This document shows, piece by piece, positions 1 through 6,993 of a stretch of DNA of 12,066 nt. Below the pieces are notes generated by a model. That model had not been told where the DNA came from. It saw nothing but the letters and a program-made list of their open reading frames with translations, and made no database searches. Each line of letters begins with the position of its first letter. Position 1 is the first letter of the stretch. Source of the DNA: Syntrophomonadaceae bacterium (GTDB lineage: Bacteria; Bacillota; Syntrophomonadia; Syntrophomonadales; Syntrophomonadaceae); assembly GCA_031265005.1 (NCBI GenBank), contig JAISDD010000190.1:1-12066 (forward strand), given 5' to 3'. The position numbers and the translations under genes were made by a program.

Positions 1-650
1 GGTTCACCGGAAAGGACGGAAGAATCATACGGCTCAACAGCGATGACGCGAGTGCCGGGATGCGCCTGCTTAAGCACTTCCCCAACTCCAGTGACAGTTC
101 CGCCTGTACCGACTCCGGATACGAAAGCGGCTACTTTGTCATCTGTGTCCGCTAATATTTCAGCTGCCGTAGTTTCCCTGTGAATAGCGGGATTGACCTG
201 ATTTTCGAATTGTTGCGGAATAAAAGAATTATTTATCTGCGCGCTTAGTTCCTCCGCTTTACGGATAGCTCCTCTCATTCCTTCTGCGCCCGGCGTGAGA
301 ACGAGTTCGGCGCCCAGAGCTTTCAAAAGACGTCTCCTTTCTAAACTCATCGTTTCCGGCATGACAAGGATGATCTTATATCCTTTAGCCGCCGCGACAA
401 ACGCCAGCCCTATTCCTGTATTGCCGCTGGTTGGTTCGATAATAGTAGTTGCATTGTTGATTTGCCCCTGTTTTTCTCCGTCTTCGATCATCGCGAGAGC
501 GATACGGTCTTTCACGCTGCCGAGAGGATTGAAATATTCCAGTTTCGCGAGGATCTCGCCTGAGAGATTTTTGCCTGCCGAATACCTGTTTAAATGAAGA
601 AGCGGAGTTCTTCCGATCAATTCAGTCAGGCTTTCTGCGATTTTTGACAT
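1..650 (-). CDS. cysK: Cysteine synthase A (O-acetylserine sulfhydrylase), N-terminal 216 codons, cut by left edge
   Basis: Cytoplasmic PLP enzyme that joins sulfide to O-acetylserine to give cysteine, the last step of sulfur assimilation. Reading the minus strand from the ATG at 648-650 gives an uninterrupted frame to the window edge. It shows the N-terminal LIGRTPL motif (residues 11-17), the PLP-lysine motif GSVKDR with Lys47, the substrate-binding loop TSGNTG, and the later phosphate-binding loop GTGGT. These are in family order and spacing; a full protein is usually about 305-320 residues, so roughly a third is missing to the left. A GGAAGGG ribosome site lies 8 bases before the start. 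The gene follows the ABC permease by 44 bases on the same strand with no terminator between, so it is probably the fourth gene of that operon. CysK and CysM are close paralogues; CysK is preferred but not proven. Confidence 0.95.
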   Translation of the reverse strand, partial: MSKIAESLTELIGRTPLLHLNRYSAGKNLSGEILAKLEYFNPLGSVKDRIALAMIEDGEKQGQINNATTIIEPTSGNTGIGLAFVAAAKGYKIILVMPETMSLERRRLLKALGAELVLTPGAEGMRGAIRKAEELSAQINNSFIPQQFENQVNPAIHRETTAAEILADTDDKVAAFVSGVGTGGTVTGVGEVLKQAHPGTRVIAVEPYDSSVLSGE

Positions 651-694
651 TAAGTTTTCCCTTCCTTTCTCTTTTTTGTGCGGCGCGTTTATAT

Positions 695-1519
695 CTAAGT
701 CGTGCCGGATTCGTCCCGCCAGCGGAAGCTGCGTCTTTCAACCGCTTCCAGCACGAAATTTATAATAGTTCCGAATGTAGCCATGACCACAATATAAGCG
801 TACATTTGCGGAATCTTGAAATTAGCTTGATAAAAGAACATAGCATACCCTAGTCCGCTGTTTGCGCCCATCATTTCTGCTGCGATGAGGATGAGAATAG
901 AAAAAGTAGCGGACATTCGCACACCAGTAAAAATAAAAGGCAAAGAAGCGGGCAGAACCACAGAGCCAAATAAACGGACGGAACCGGTACCCATTGCTTT
1001 AGCCGCTTTAATGAGCTGCGGATCTACGCTTCTCACGCCGGCGATAGTGTTTAGAAGCGTGGTCCAAAGAGCGCCCCACATAATAACGATGATCTTTGAT
1101 ACTTCGCCGATGCCGAAAAACATCACAAATACCGGCAGCAAAGCCAGCGTAGGCATATTACGGAAAACTTGCAGCAGTGGATTGACCAGAATTCCGAAAT
1201 TTTTAAACCAGCCAATGGCCAATCCCAAAGGGATAGCTATCATGAGACCAAAAAAGAAACCCAGAAAAGAACGCGTCAAACTAATCGCTATGTTCGGCCA
1301 CAGTTTTCCGCTGATTAATTCCTGGCCCAGCGCCAAAAAGATTTTAGACGCTGGAGGAAAAAAAGCCGGCGTCGAAACCAGTCTCAAACGGGAGGCCGCT
1401 TCCCATAACGCAATGAATATTAAAATCGCGATGGCGCTGACGAAAATTTTTTTTAACAAGGCGACTAAAAAAGGCTGTTTATGGTTTTTTGCAATTATAA
1501 TTACGTTATTTTTTTTCAT
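695..1519 (-). CDS. ABC transporter permease, nitrate/sulfonate/taurine type (SsuC/TauC-like)
   Basis: Inner-membrane channel subunit of an importer, 274 residues, the usual length for this family. The hydrophobic segments are about residues 25-41, 83-105, 122-137, 140-160, 202-218 and 240-258. The cytoplasmic EAA loop that docks on the ATPase is clear at about 171-194 (Ala-Ala-Lys-Ala-Met-Gly, then Val-Leu-Pro-Ala-Ser-Leu-Pro, ending in Thr-Gly-Val-Arg at 198-201). It starts 27 bases after the ATPase gene and ends 44 bases before cysK, all on one strand. The ribosome site before the ATG is weak (a GAGATGAAGA run), which may lower its translation or mean it depends on readthrough from the ATPase gene. 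The exact substrate cannot be read from a permease; sulfonate or another organosulfur compound is inferred from the cysK linkage. Confidence 0.92.
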   Translation of the reverse strand: MKKNNVIIIAKNHKQPFLVALLKKIFVSAIAILIFIALWEAASRLRLVSTPAFFPPASKIFLALGQELISGKLWPNIAISLTRSFLGFFFGLMIAIPLGLAIGWFKNFGILVNPLLQVFRNMPTLALLPVFVMFFGIGEVSKIIVIMWGALWTTLLNTIAGVRSVDPQLIKAAKAMGTGSVRLFGSVVLPASLPFIFTGVRMSATFSILILIAAEMMGANSGLGYAMFFYQANFKIPQMYAYIVVMATFGTIINFVLEAVERRSFRWRDESGTT

Positions 1520-1546
1520 TCTTCATCTCACTCTGGCTGTTTTTGC

Positions 1547-2428
1547 TTATAACACCGTAGAAGGTGTGATTTCATCGGCAATACTCTTTACTGCGCCTTC
1601 TGCCTGAAAGGGTCGCCGGTCAGGCAATTCCATATCGTGCAGCAATTCCCATATCCGTTGTACGATGACGCTGTAGTCGGCTGAAGCGCGTACATCGGCG
1701 TTAAAGCGGGGACGCGGTAAATCGATATTAACAACATCTTTGATGGAACCTGGACGAGGCGTCATTACAACTACTATGTCGGCCAGCAGCACAGCCTCCT
1801 CAATGCTGTGGGTTATGAAAATCACAGTCTTCTTTGTCTTATCCCAAATTCTCAGCAGTTCATCCTGAAGAGTTTCACGGGTTTGGGCGTCGACGGCGGC
1901 AAAAGGTTCATCCATCAGGAGCACTTTAGGATCATAGGCTAAAGCGCGGGCGATAGCTACCCGCTGCCGCATACCGCCGGAAAGTTCATTGGGATAGCGG
2001 TTTTCAAAACCGTTCAAATCTACTAAATCTATATATTTTTTAGCGATAGCGCTCCGTTCTTTTTTAGGGATTCTTTTTACTTCCAGTCCGTATTCCACAT
2101 TACGCAATACAGTACGCCACGGAAAGAGCGCGTATCCCTGCATGATAAATCCTCTGTCCAGATTCGGGCCTGTTACTTCGCAACCGTCAATAGTAATGCT
2201 TCCGCCCTTGGATTTGGTCAGGCCAGCTATGATATCAAGCAAGGTTGATTTACCGCAGCCTGATGGGCCTACAATAGCAACGAAAGCGCCGTCCGTTATG
2301 GAAAGGCTGAAACTTTCTAAAGCTACGAACTCTTCAAGCTGCTTTTCCCCTGAATTTTTTATGTAGTATACCTGTTTTAGATTCTGAAGTACGATCTTCG
2401 CATTCTTATCGTTATTTACTTCAGGCAT
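1547..2428 (-). CDS. ABC transporter ATP-binding protein, nitrate/sulfonate/taurine type (SsuB/TauB-like)
   Basis: Cytoplasmic ATPase that powers the importer, 293 residues. It has every nucleotide-binding element: Walker [10 protein letters not shown] (residues 54-62), Q-loop Gln97, ABC signature LSGGMRQR (149-156), Walker B VLLMDEP (169-175) with catalytic Glu174, D-loop around Asp180, and switch His207. The sequence around the Q-loop ([12 protein letters not shown]) and the [13 protein letters not shown] stretch are typical of the SsuB/TauB/NrtD group. It is about 30 residues longer than many SsuB proteins, mostly from a longer N-terminus and a C-terminal tail. Its AGGAG ribosome site (2436-2440) overlaps the stop codon of the preceding substrate-binding gene, so translation is probably coupled. 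Function in import is secure; the imported compound is not. Confidence 0.95.
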   Translation of the reverse strand: MPEVNNDKNAKIVLQNLKQVYYIKNSGEKQLEEFVALESFSLSITDGAFVAIVGPSGCGKSTLLDIIAGLTKSKGGSITIDGCEVTGPNLDRGFIMQGYALFPWRTVLRNVEYGLEVKRIPKKERSAIAKKYIDLVDLNGFENRYPNELSGGMRQRVAIARALAYDPKVLLMDEPFAAVDAQTRETLQDELLRIWDKTKKTVIFITHSIEEAVLLADIVVVMTPRPGSIKDVVNIDLPRPRFNADVRASADYSVIVQRIWELLHDMELPDRRPFQAEGAVKSIADEITPSTVL

Positions 2429-2438
2429 TATAATGCTC

Positions 2439-3563
2439 CTACTTTCCTATTTCCGCATCAGAAGCGGGGGGATCTTTCGGTACAAATTGGTTGGTGTAAG
2501 ATTCTTCAGGCTTGATATCGCCTGGCTCCCAATACCCTAATTCCTCAGACAAGTCGAACCAAAGCTGACCCCATTCCGGTAAAATATTTTTTTCCTGGCA
2601 GTAAGAATTCGAACTGACTTCTTCAGGCTTCAGTCCCAAATATTCAGCGCCGACGATTTTAGAATATTCGGGATTTGCTTCCATAAATATCCGTGCTCTG
2701 TATGTAGCGTTGGCAAATCCTTGAACGACGTCCGGATGTTCCTTGATAAAAGATTCTTTGAACCCGCGCACTGCCAAGCCTCCTGCCGGCGTACCTACGA
2801 TGTCGTAACTTTTTCCCACTTGGCGGACCCCGCCGGCTGCCAGGGCTACTCCCGCGAAAGGAGTATGGGAGGTGGTGACGTCAATTTGTCCGTTTACCAG
2901 CGACTGTTCAGCTTGGCCGGCCTGCGGCAGAAGCACGTATTCTACCGATTTGGCGTCGAGACCTTTTTCAGTGAGATATTTAGTGATGAACCCGTCGGTG
3001 CATACCGCCAACATTATGACACCGACCTTTTTCCCCACGAAATCTTCAATGGAGTTAATGTCGCTGTCTTCCCGCACGAGATACGCCACATGCGGATTAT
3101 TAGGATCGTCCACGAAACCGGGCGCGGTAGCCACCGGCGTAAGTCCCGCCAGTCTGGCCAGTGCCACGTCCGTCAGGTGTCCCTGAGTGAAGACGTCGAT
3201 GTCGCCTGATTCCAGCGCTTGATATTGCGAAACGCCCTGACCAAGAGTACCGATATATTCGATCTTGATACCTTCATCCTCGAAAAATCCCAGCTTGTCC
3301 GCAATTATGGTTTCGCTGAAGGTAGTCTGCGTAACCGCGCGCACAGGAAAAAGTTCGCTGTCCGTGTTAGCGCCTGGAGTTTCCGCAGGCTTCTCGGAAG
3401 ATGAATTGCTGCTGCAGCCTGCTGTTGCCAGAATAAGCAGCAAAACCACTACGGCGCTCAATAAATTCTTTGCGCTGACTAATGACCGGAAACATTTCCT
3501 ATGAACTTCTTTTTCGGTGTTACTTTTGCTGTACATTAGGTTTCTTTTGATTTTTTTTAACAT
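2439..3563 (-). CDS. Substrate-binding lipoprotein of the ABC importer (SsuA/TauA/NMT1-like)
   Basis: Extracytoplasmic receptor that captures the substrate and hands it to the permease; 374 residues. The N-terminus has a hydrophobic stretch (about 34-47) ending in a lipobox Thr-Ala-Gly-Cys with Cys50 as the lipid-anchored residue, then a Ser/Asn-rich linker. The mature part begins with [20 protein letters not shown] and contains [18 protein letters not shown] and VGKKVGVI, the pattern of the nitrate/taurine/NMT1 binding-protein fold. The 33-residue region before the hydrophobic core is unusually long for a lipoprotein signal, but the start is well supported: a perfect AGGAGG at 3571-3576 lies 7 bases before the ATG, and the in-frame Met10 has no ribosome site. 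First gene of the operon, about 50 bases downstream of the predicted transcription start. The ligand is unknown; a sulfur compound is inferred from cysK at the end of the operon. Confidence 0.9.
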   Translation of the reverse strand: MLKKIKRNLMYSKSNTEKEVHRKCFRSLVSAKNLLSAVVVLLLILATAGCSSNSSSEKPAETPGANTDSELFPVRAVTQTTFSETIIADKLGFFEDEGIKIEYIGTLGQGVSQYQALESGDIDVFTQGHLTDVALARLAGLTPVATAPGFVDDPNNPHVAYLVREDSDINSIEDFVGKKVGVIMLAVCTDGFITKYLTEKGLDAKSVEYVLLPQAGQAEQSLVNGQIDVTTSHTPFAGVALAAGGVRQVGKSYDIVGTPAGGLAVRGFKESFIKEHPDVVQGFANATYRARIFMEANPEYSKIVGAEYLGLKPEEVSSNSYCQEKNILPEWGQLWFDLSEELGYWEPGDIKPEESYTNQFVPKDPPASDAEIGK

Positions 3564-3570
3564 TCCCCAT

Positions 3571-3576
3571 CCTCCT
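3571..3576 (-). promoter_or_regulatory. Ribosome binding site of the substrate-binding lipoprotein
   Basis: Perfect AGGAGG on the minus strand, 7 bases before the ATG at 3561-3563. It fixes the start of the lipoprotein despite the long N-terminal extension. A short palindrome (3576-3586) touches it. Confidence 0.85.
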
Positions 3577-3596
3577 AGTAATACTATATGACATAT
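3576..3596. promoter_or_regulatory. Two abutting palindromes in the transporter leader, candidate operator
   Basis: Two perfect odd palindromes share one base: TAGTA-A-TACTA (3576-3586) and ATATG-A-CATAT (3586-3596). They lie between the predicted transcription start (near 3614) and the ribosome site, where a bound repressor or an RNA fold could block expression. The block is AT-rich, so chance palindromes are possible. It matches no regulator motif that I can name with confidence; a sulfur-responsive repressor is only a guess. Confidence 0.3.
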
Positions 3597-3620
3597 GTAC
3601 TTAGTGTATTAACAGTATTT

Positions 3621-3649
3621 ATAATAGGGTTTACGTTTTTATTTGTCAA
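3621..3649 (-). promoter_or_regulatory. Sigma-A type promoter of the transporter-cysK operon
   Basis: On the minus strand a perfect TTGACA (3644-3649) is followed by a 17-base spacer and TATTAT (3621-3626, five of six bases). The start of transcription should fall near 3614, giving a leader of about 50 bases before the ATG at 3563. That is too short for a known sulfur riboswitch, so control is more likely by a protein at or near the promoter. Confidence 0.8.
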
Positions 3650-3713
3650 GGCATAATTCATGATTTAAATATTTTGTGAGCAGTGAAAAAAGTTTCTAAT
3701 ACTATTCTCTATT

Positions 3714-3758
3714 AAAAACGCGGACAAATATAACCTAAAGGTCACAAGATTTGCCCGC
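3714..3758 (-). terminator. Intrinsic terminator with no assigned gene (minus strand)
   Basis: As minus-strand RNA, the 10-base arms at 3749-3758 and 3720-3729 pair fully with one G-U pair. A 3-base bulge leads to an inner 6-pair stem (3740-3745 with 3730-3735, two G-U pairs) and a UUUA loop. The GC-rich base of the stem is followed by G and then UUUUU (3718 to 3714). The outer stem is complete only in minus-strand RNA, because the plus strand has an A-C mismatch there. It cannot serve the chemotaxis gene, which has its own terminator at 4028-4059, so it implies another short transcript or a leader upstream of the transporter promoter. Confidence 0.65.
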
Positions 3759-3840
3759 AGCTAAGGAAAATACCCCTAGTGGGGCACGAGATAGTATTTA
3801 CTAATCCGCGCTAAAGGAATAAATTTAATGCGGATTAGTA
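3714..3840 (-). ncRNA. Candidate small structured RNA or leader upstream of the transporter operon
   Basis: Three hairpins follow one another on the minus strand. The first is a perfect 11-bp stem (3830-3840 with 3799-3809, 20-base loop). The second is a short CCCC/GGGG hairpin at about 3774-3785. The third is the terminator hairpin (3714-3758). The order hairpin, hairpin, terminator resembles a small regulatory RNA or an attenuator. I find no known riboswitch core (S-box, T-box, TPP, cobalamin and c-di-GMP were considered), and no convincing promoter just upstream, so the 5' end is unknown. An alternative pairing is possible between GCGGAU in the first hairpin and GUCCGC in the terminator arm (6 pairs, one G-U), which would fit an antiterminator, but this is inference. 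Confidence 0.3.
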
Positions 3841-4027
3841 TAAAGAGAAGAAGATTTGCAGTTAGAGAGGGGGGTATTTTTTATAATGATGCTGTACAAA
3901 AATATGGAGGGTTTTTCGAAAGACGATACAATAAGGTCATATACATGCAGAATGCGTATATTTCTGTCTGGAAGGTATATTAAAGGCGATGCCTGCATGA
4001 ATAATTATGATGATTTAAATTAAAATG

Positions 4028-4059
4028 AAAAAATGCGCGGCTTTTAGAAAACCGCGCAT
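4028..4059 (-). terminator. Intrinsic terminator of the chemotaxis protein gene
   Basis: A perfect 8-bp GC-rich stem (ATGCGCGG at 4033-4040, CCGCGCAT at 4052-4059) with an 11-base loop. On the minus strand it is followed by a run of T (4032 to 4028). It lies 39 bases past the stop codon at 4099 and separates this gene from the transporter operon. The plus strand lacks a T-run after the stem, so it should act in one direction only. Confidence 0.9.
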
Positions 4060-4098
4060 AAGGCTGGAAAATGTATGTAAAAAAAGGATTTTGGGCTT

Positions 4099-5817
4099 TT
4101 ATATTTTGAATCTGGACATCAGGGATTGCAATTGCAATCCTTTTTGCGCCAGTTCTTGAACAGAGTAAGCTATGGATTGCATAGTAGCGCTTTGCTCTTC
4201 GGTGGTCGCTGAGATTTCCTCAGTGCTGGCTGCCGATTCTTCCGATATAGCAGCAATATCTTGCATTTCTTGAGCGGCGTTTCTAGCGGAAACGGATAAT
4301 TCTTTTAAAGCGCTGATGGCCGCAGTGGTTTCCTCAACAATTTTCTGAATAGCTTCGTTTATGTTGGTGAATGCCGCCCCGGCTTCCACGACGGCTTCCA
4401 CTCCGTTGGCCACTGCTTTGCTGCTCTTGTTCATGGAATCCACAGCTAAGTTGGTTTTATTTTGCATATTGGCTATCACATCGGCGATTTGCTGAGTGGA
4501 TTCAGAGGATAATTCCGCTAATTTTCTTACTTCTTCCGCAACCACCGCAAATCCTCGTCCTTGTTCTCCGGCACGGGCGGCTTCAATAGCGGCGTTGAGA
4601 GCCAGTAAGTTGGTTTGGTCGGCGATGCCTTTTATAACATCAATTATTTCTCCGATCTGCCGAGACTGATCGCCTAATTCGTTTATTACTAAAGTAGTCT
4701 GTTCGCTGATGCTGGAAATTTCCTCTATCTTTTCTACTGAATATTTAGCCTGGGACACGCCGGTCTTAGCTAATGAATCGGCTTGTAAGCTGCTTTCTTT
4801 AACTGTTTCGGCATTGGTGGAGATGGCTTCAGTATTATCGGCTATTAAGTCGATTAAGTTATTTACATGTTCGCTGGTTTCTGCTTGCTTAGTAGCTCCT
4901 TTAGCTAATTCTTCCACCGCTTGAGCAATATCGTCGGAGGAAGCGGCCATTTCTTCGGAAGCGGCTGACAGTTCTTCATTACCTATACCAATGGTTTTAG
5001 CAATCTCTAAAATAGATTTTATCATATCACTTAGTTCGACGCGCATTTTATTAAAAGCTTGTGCTACTTCTCCAATTTCGTCGCGGGAATCTATAGTTAA
5101 TGGAGTAGTTAAATCACCGCTGGCGATTGTGTTAGCGCCGGAAATTAATAAATTTATAGGCTTGGTTATGGAACGAGTCAGTAAGAGCGAAATTAAAACG
5201 GAAACTATTAAAGCGACAATGGTAATTATTATTACCTGCGTACTCTTGCTGTGAGCGTCTTCAATAGAGGTGGCGAGTTCTTGTTTTATAAAGTTCTCAC
5301 CTGAAGCGATTACTGCAGACGCTGAGAGCGTCAATTCTTTTGCTACAGGAGCCGCTTCATTGGTGGCAACCTGCATAGCCGCGTCTCTGTTGCCGGCTTG
5401 CATGAGCGGATAAAGTTTTTGCTGTATTATGTTGCTGTAAGACTGATCATATTCTTGAAGTTTCTTTAGTTCGGTTATCATGGCGCTGTAACGGTTGTCG
5501 GAGTTATTTTGGGTAAGACTGTCTAAAAGCTGCTTTTCAATTTGAGCGCTGTTGGTTGCTAACTGAAGATACTCTTGATAAGATTCTTCTGTGCCGTACA
5601 GCATATAGGCGCGCACACTGGAAGTTTGCCCGGAAGCGTTCAAGGATATCGTTTGGAAATCAGATAGACTGACGAGTTGTACATTTTGCATGTCTGTTAA
5701 AGTACGTATAGTAGATCTTGTTTCGACATAAAACACAACTGAAATTATTAGGAGCAGTATAATTAAAATAGCGAAATCCATAGTGATTCTAGCGCCCAAC
5801 CTAAATCTTGACATCAT
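4099..5817 (-). CDS. Methyl-accepting chemotaxis protein with four-helix-bundle sensor
   Basis: Membrane chemoreceptor that signals through CheW and CheA to the flagellar motor. The open frame extends to an ATG at 5835, but AGGAGG at 5827-5832 lies inside that extension, 9 bases before the ATG at 5815-5817. I therefore start there: 572 residues. In that numbering: membrane helix about 14-31, extracellular helical sensor 32-193 (four-helix-bundle MCP type), second membrane helix about 194-213, HAMP about 213-264, then the long coiled-coil signalling domain. The conserved hairpin tip ([20 protein letters not shown], about 409-428, then EVRKLAELS) is intact. There is no C-terminal CheR-docking pentapeptide; the protein ends SLMSRFKI. 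It is a single-gene unit with its own terminator and no che or flagellar genes in the window. Its ligand is unknown. Confidence 0.95.
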   Translation of the reverse strand: MMSRFRLGARITMDFAILIILLLIISVVFYVETRSTIRTLTDMQNVQLVSLSDFQTISLNASGQTSSVRAYMLYGTEESYQEYLQLATNSAQIEKQLLDSLTQNNSDNRYSAMITELKKLQEYDQSYSNIIQQKLYPLMQAGNRDAAMQVATNEAAPVAKELTLSASAVIASGENFIKQELATSIEDAHSKSTQVIIITIVALIVSVLISLLLTRSITKPINLLISGANTIASGDLTTPLTIDSRDEIGEVAQAFNKMRVELSDMIKSILEIAKTIGIGNEELSAASEEMAASSDDIAQAVEELAKGATKQAETSEHVNNLIDLIADNTEAISTNAETVKESSLQADSLAKTGVSQAKYSVEKIEEISSISEQTTLVINELGDQSRQIGEIIDVIKGIADQTNLLALNAAIEAARAGEQGRGFAVVAEEVRKLAELSSESTQQIADVIANMQNKTNLAVDSMNKSSKAVANGVEAVVEAGAAFTNINEAIQKIVEETTAAISALKELSVSARNAAQEMQDIAAISEESAASTEEISATTEEQSATMQSIAYSVQELAQKGLQLQSLMSRFKI

Positions 5818-5826
5818 TTCCGGTAT

Positions 5827-5832
5827 CCTCCT
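5827..5832 (-). promoter_or_regulatory. Ribosome binding site deciding the chemotaxis protein start
   Basis: AGGAGG on the minus strand, 9 bases before the ATG at 5815-5817 and 12 before the adjacent ATG at 5812-5814. The longer frame's ATG (5833-5835) directly precedes this element and has no ribosome site of its own, so the true start is almost surely downstream. Confidence 0.75.
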
Positions 5833-5835
5833 CAT

Positions 5836-6279
5836 GATTTAACATTAAGACGAGTTAAAAAACTCTTTTAATATAAATCGCATAATTTGAGCAGAAGTTT
5901 AACGTTTACTGAAAATATTGCTGAAGTTAAGTAGATATTCCCCTGATTTTGGCAAAAATTACATACCTTGCGCAGGGTAAAGACGTAAATGACAAAATTA
6001 ACCAAATAATCAACAGACGCGGGAAGGAAATTAAGCGAAAATTCAAAAATCCATCATGTACTTTTCACATTTTTTTGTATAGTGGTAGAGGGTATAATTA
6101 TAAATTTAAGATAAAATTAATAAAGAAAAACCAGTATTAAATTTATTGGCTGAGCCGGTGGCGCAATATTTTGGCGGATTAAACGAAAATAACTTCTTTA
6201 TGCTACGATATTATTTTGCGGAAACACAAGCGGGGGTTTAAAATAAAAAGTAATGAACCCATGAAAAAGAGGTGAGCGG
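5836..6279. other. Divergent intergenic region, chemotaxis gene and two-component operon
   Basis: This AT-rich stretch of 444 bases must hold both promoters. On the plus strand a perfect TATAAT at 6093-6098 is the best candidate -10 for the two-component operon, but the -35 position is only a T-run, so the promoter is weakly supported and the leader would be about 175 bases. On the minus strand a TATATT near 5867-5872 is a possible -10 for the chemotaxis gene, without a good -35. A GAGTT/AACTC mini-hairpin sits in the chemotaxis leader near 5852-5865. A TTG-initiated 63-codon frame at 5949-6140 has no ribosome site and low-complexity Lys-rich content, and I do not accept it. Confidence 0.5.
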
Positions 6280-6960
6280 ATGTATAAAATTCTGGTGGTG
6301 GACGATGAAGAGAAAATCAGGGAACTGGTGAGGAAATACGCGGTTTTTGAGGGTAATTTAGTCGACGAAGCCGATAATGGCATGACCGCTGTTGAAAAGT
6401 GCCGGCAGAATGAGTACGATTTAGTTGTGATGGATGTTATGATGCCGGAATTGGACGGGTACTCCAGTGCCCGAGAAATTCGTAAAACCAGCAGTGTGCC
6501 GATAATCATGCTCTCGGCTCGGGGCGAAGAATATGATAAGATTCACGGTTTCGAAATTGGGGTTGACGACTATGTAGTGAAGCCTTTTTCTCCTAAAGAG
6601 CTGATGATGCGTATAGACGCGATCATGAAAAGGGTGCAAAACCAGGGAAAAGGTGAGGCCGCGGAGCATGAAATATATCAAAAAGAGGGTCTTTTGGCTG
6701 ATTTTACCGCTCGCTTAGTTTATGTGGACGAACAGGTTATCGCTCTTTCACCTAAAGAATATGATCTTCTTTTTTATTTGATCCGCAACCGCAATATTGC
6801 TTTAGGGCGCGAAAAGATATTGTCCAGTGTTTGGGGCTATGATTTTTATGGTGATGACAGGACGCTGGACACTCATATCAAGATGCTGAGAAAAGCGTTG
6901 AAAAAATATAACGGTTTTATTGTGACTCTCAGAGGAATTGGTTACCGCTTCGATGGTTGA
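6280..6960 (+). CDS. Response regulator, OmpR/PhoB family
   Basis: Cytoplasmic transcription factor controlled by phosphorylation, 226 residues, the standard OmpR length. The receiver domain (1-120) has the acidic pair Asp8-Asp9, phospho-acceptor Asp52 (VVMDVMMPE), switch Ser79 and Lys101 in VVKPFSPKEL. The winged-helix DNA-binding domain (about 132-224) shows LSPKEYDLLFYL, then RTLDTHIKMLRKAL as the recognition-helix region and LRGIGYRF at the end. A good AGAGGTGA ribosome site precedes the ATG. The histidine kinase follows 33 bases later, so the pair is co-transcribed. Target genes are unknown; neither neighbour shows an obvious tandem binding repeat. Confidence 0.97.
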   Translation: MYKILVVDDEEKIRELVRKYAVFEGNLVDEADNGMTAVEKCRQNEYDLVVMDVMMPELDGYSSAREIRKTSSVPIIMLSARGEEYDKIHGFEIGVDDYVVKPFSPKELMMRIDAIMKRVQNQGKGEAAEHEIYQKEGLLADFTARLVYVDEQVIALSPKEYDLLFYLIRNRNIALGREKILSSVWGYDFYGDDRTLDTHIKMLRKALKKYNGFIVTLRGIGYRFDG

Positions 6961-6993
6961 TTAGAACGTTTTTTAAGAAGGTACGCTATATAG

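Larger units (their letters stand above)
3650..4098. other. Intergenic region between the transporter operon and the chemotaxis gene
   Basis: About 450 bases without a confident gene. From left to right it holds an AT-rich upstream segment of the transporter promoter, the orphan minus-strand hairpins and terminator (3714-3840), a plus-strand 45-codon open frame of doubtful reality (3886-4023), and the chemotaxis terminator (4028-4059). A 7-bp inverted repeat, CATGCAG at 3944-3950 and CTGCATG at 3993-3999, lies within the small frame and remains unexplained. Confidence 0.6.

Noticed and set aside
885..1607. 240-codon plus-strand open frame opposite the permease
   Set aside because: It is antisense to a permease with full family motifs, is rich in Lys/Arg and lacks any recognisable domain; the frame is open only because of the permease codon pattern.
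2721..3209. 162-codon plus-strand open frame opposite the substrate-binding protein
   Set aside because: Antisense shadow of a well-supported gene, with no domain pattern.
3564..3620. Sulfur riboswitch (S-box or cysteine T-box) in the transporter leader
   Set aside because: The leader from the predicted transcription start is only about 50 bases and has none of the conserved sequence blocks of either class.
3765..3790. CACTAGGGGTA on the minus strand, resembling the start of a TPP riboswitch
   Set aside because: The rest of the conserved core (CTGAGA and the ACCTGATCTGG-type segment) is absent, so it is treated as coincidence.
3799..3840. Perfect 11-bp hairpin considered as an intrinsic terminator
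   Set aside because: No T-run follows the stem on either strand and the loop is 20 bases; it is described instead as part of the structured RNA candidate.
5949..6140. 63-codon plus-strand frame before the response regulator
   Set aside because: TTG start, no ribosome site, Lys/Ile/Asn-rich content as expected from AT-rich noncoding DNA, and it overlaps the best -10 candidate of the two-component operon.
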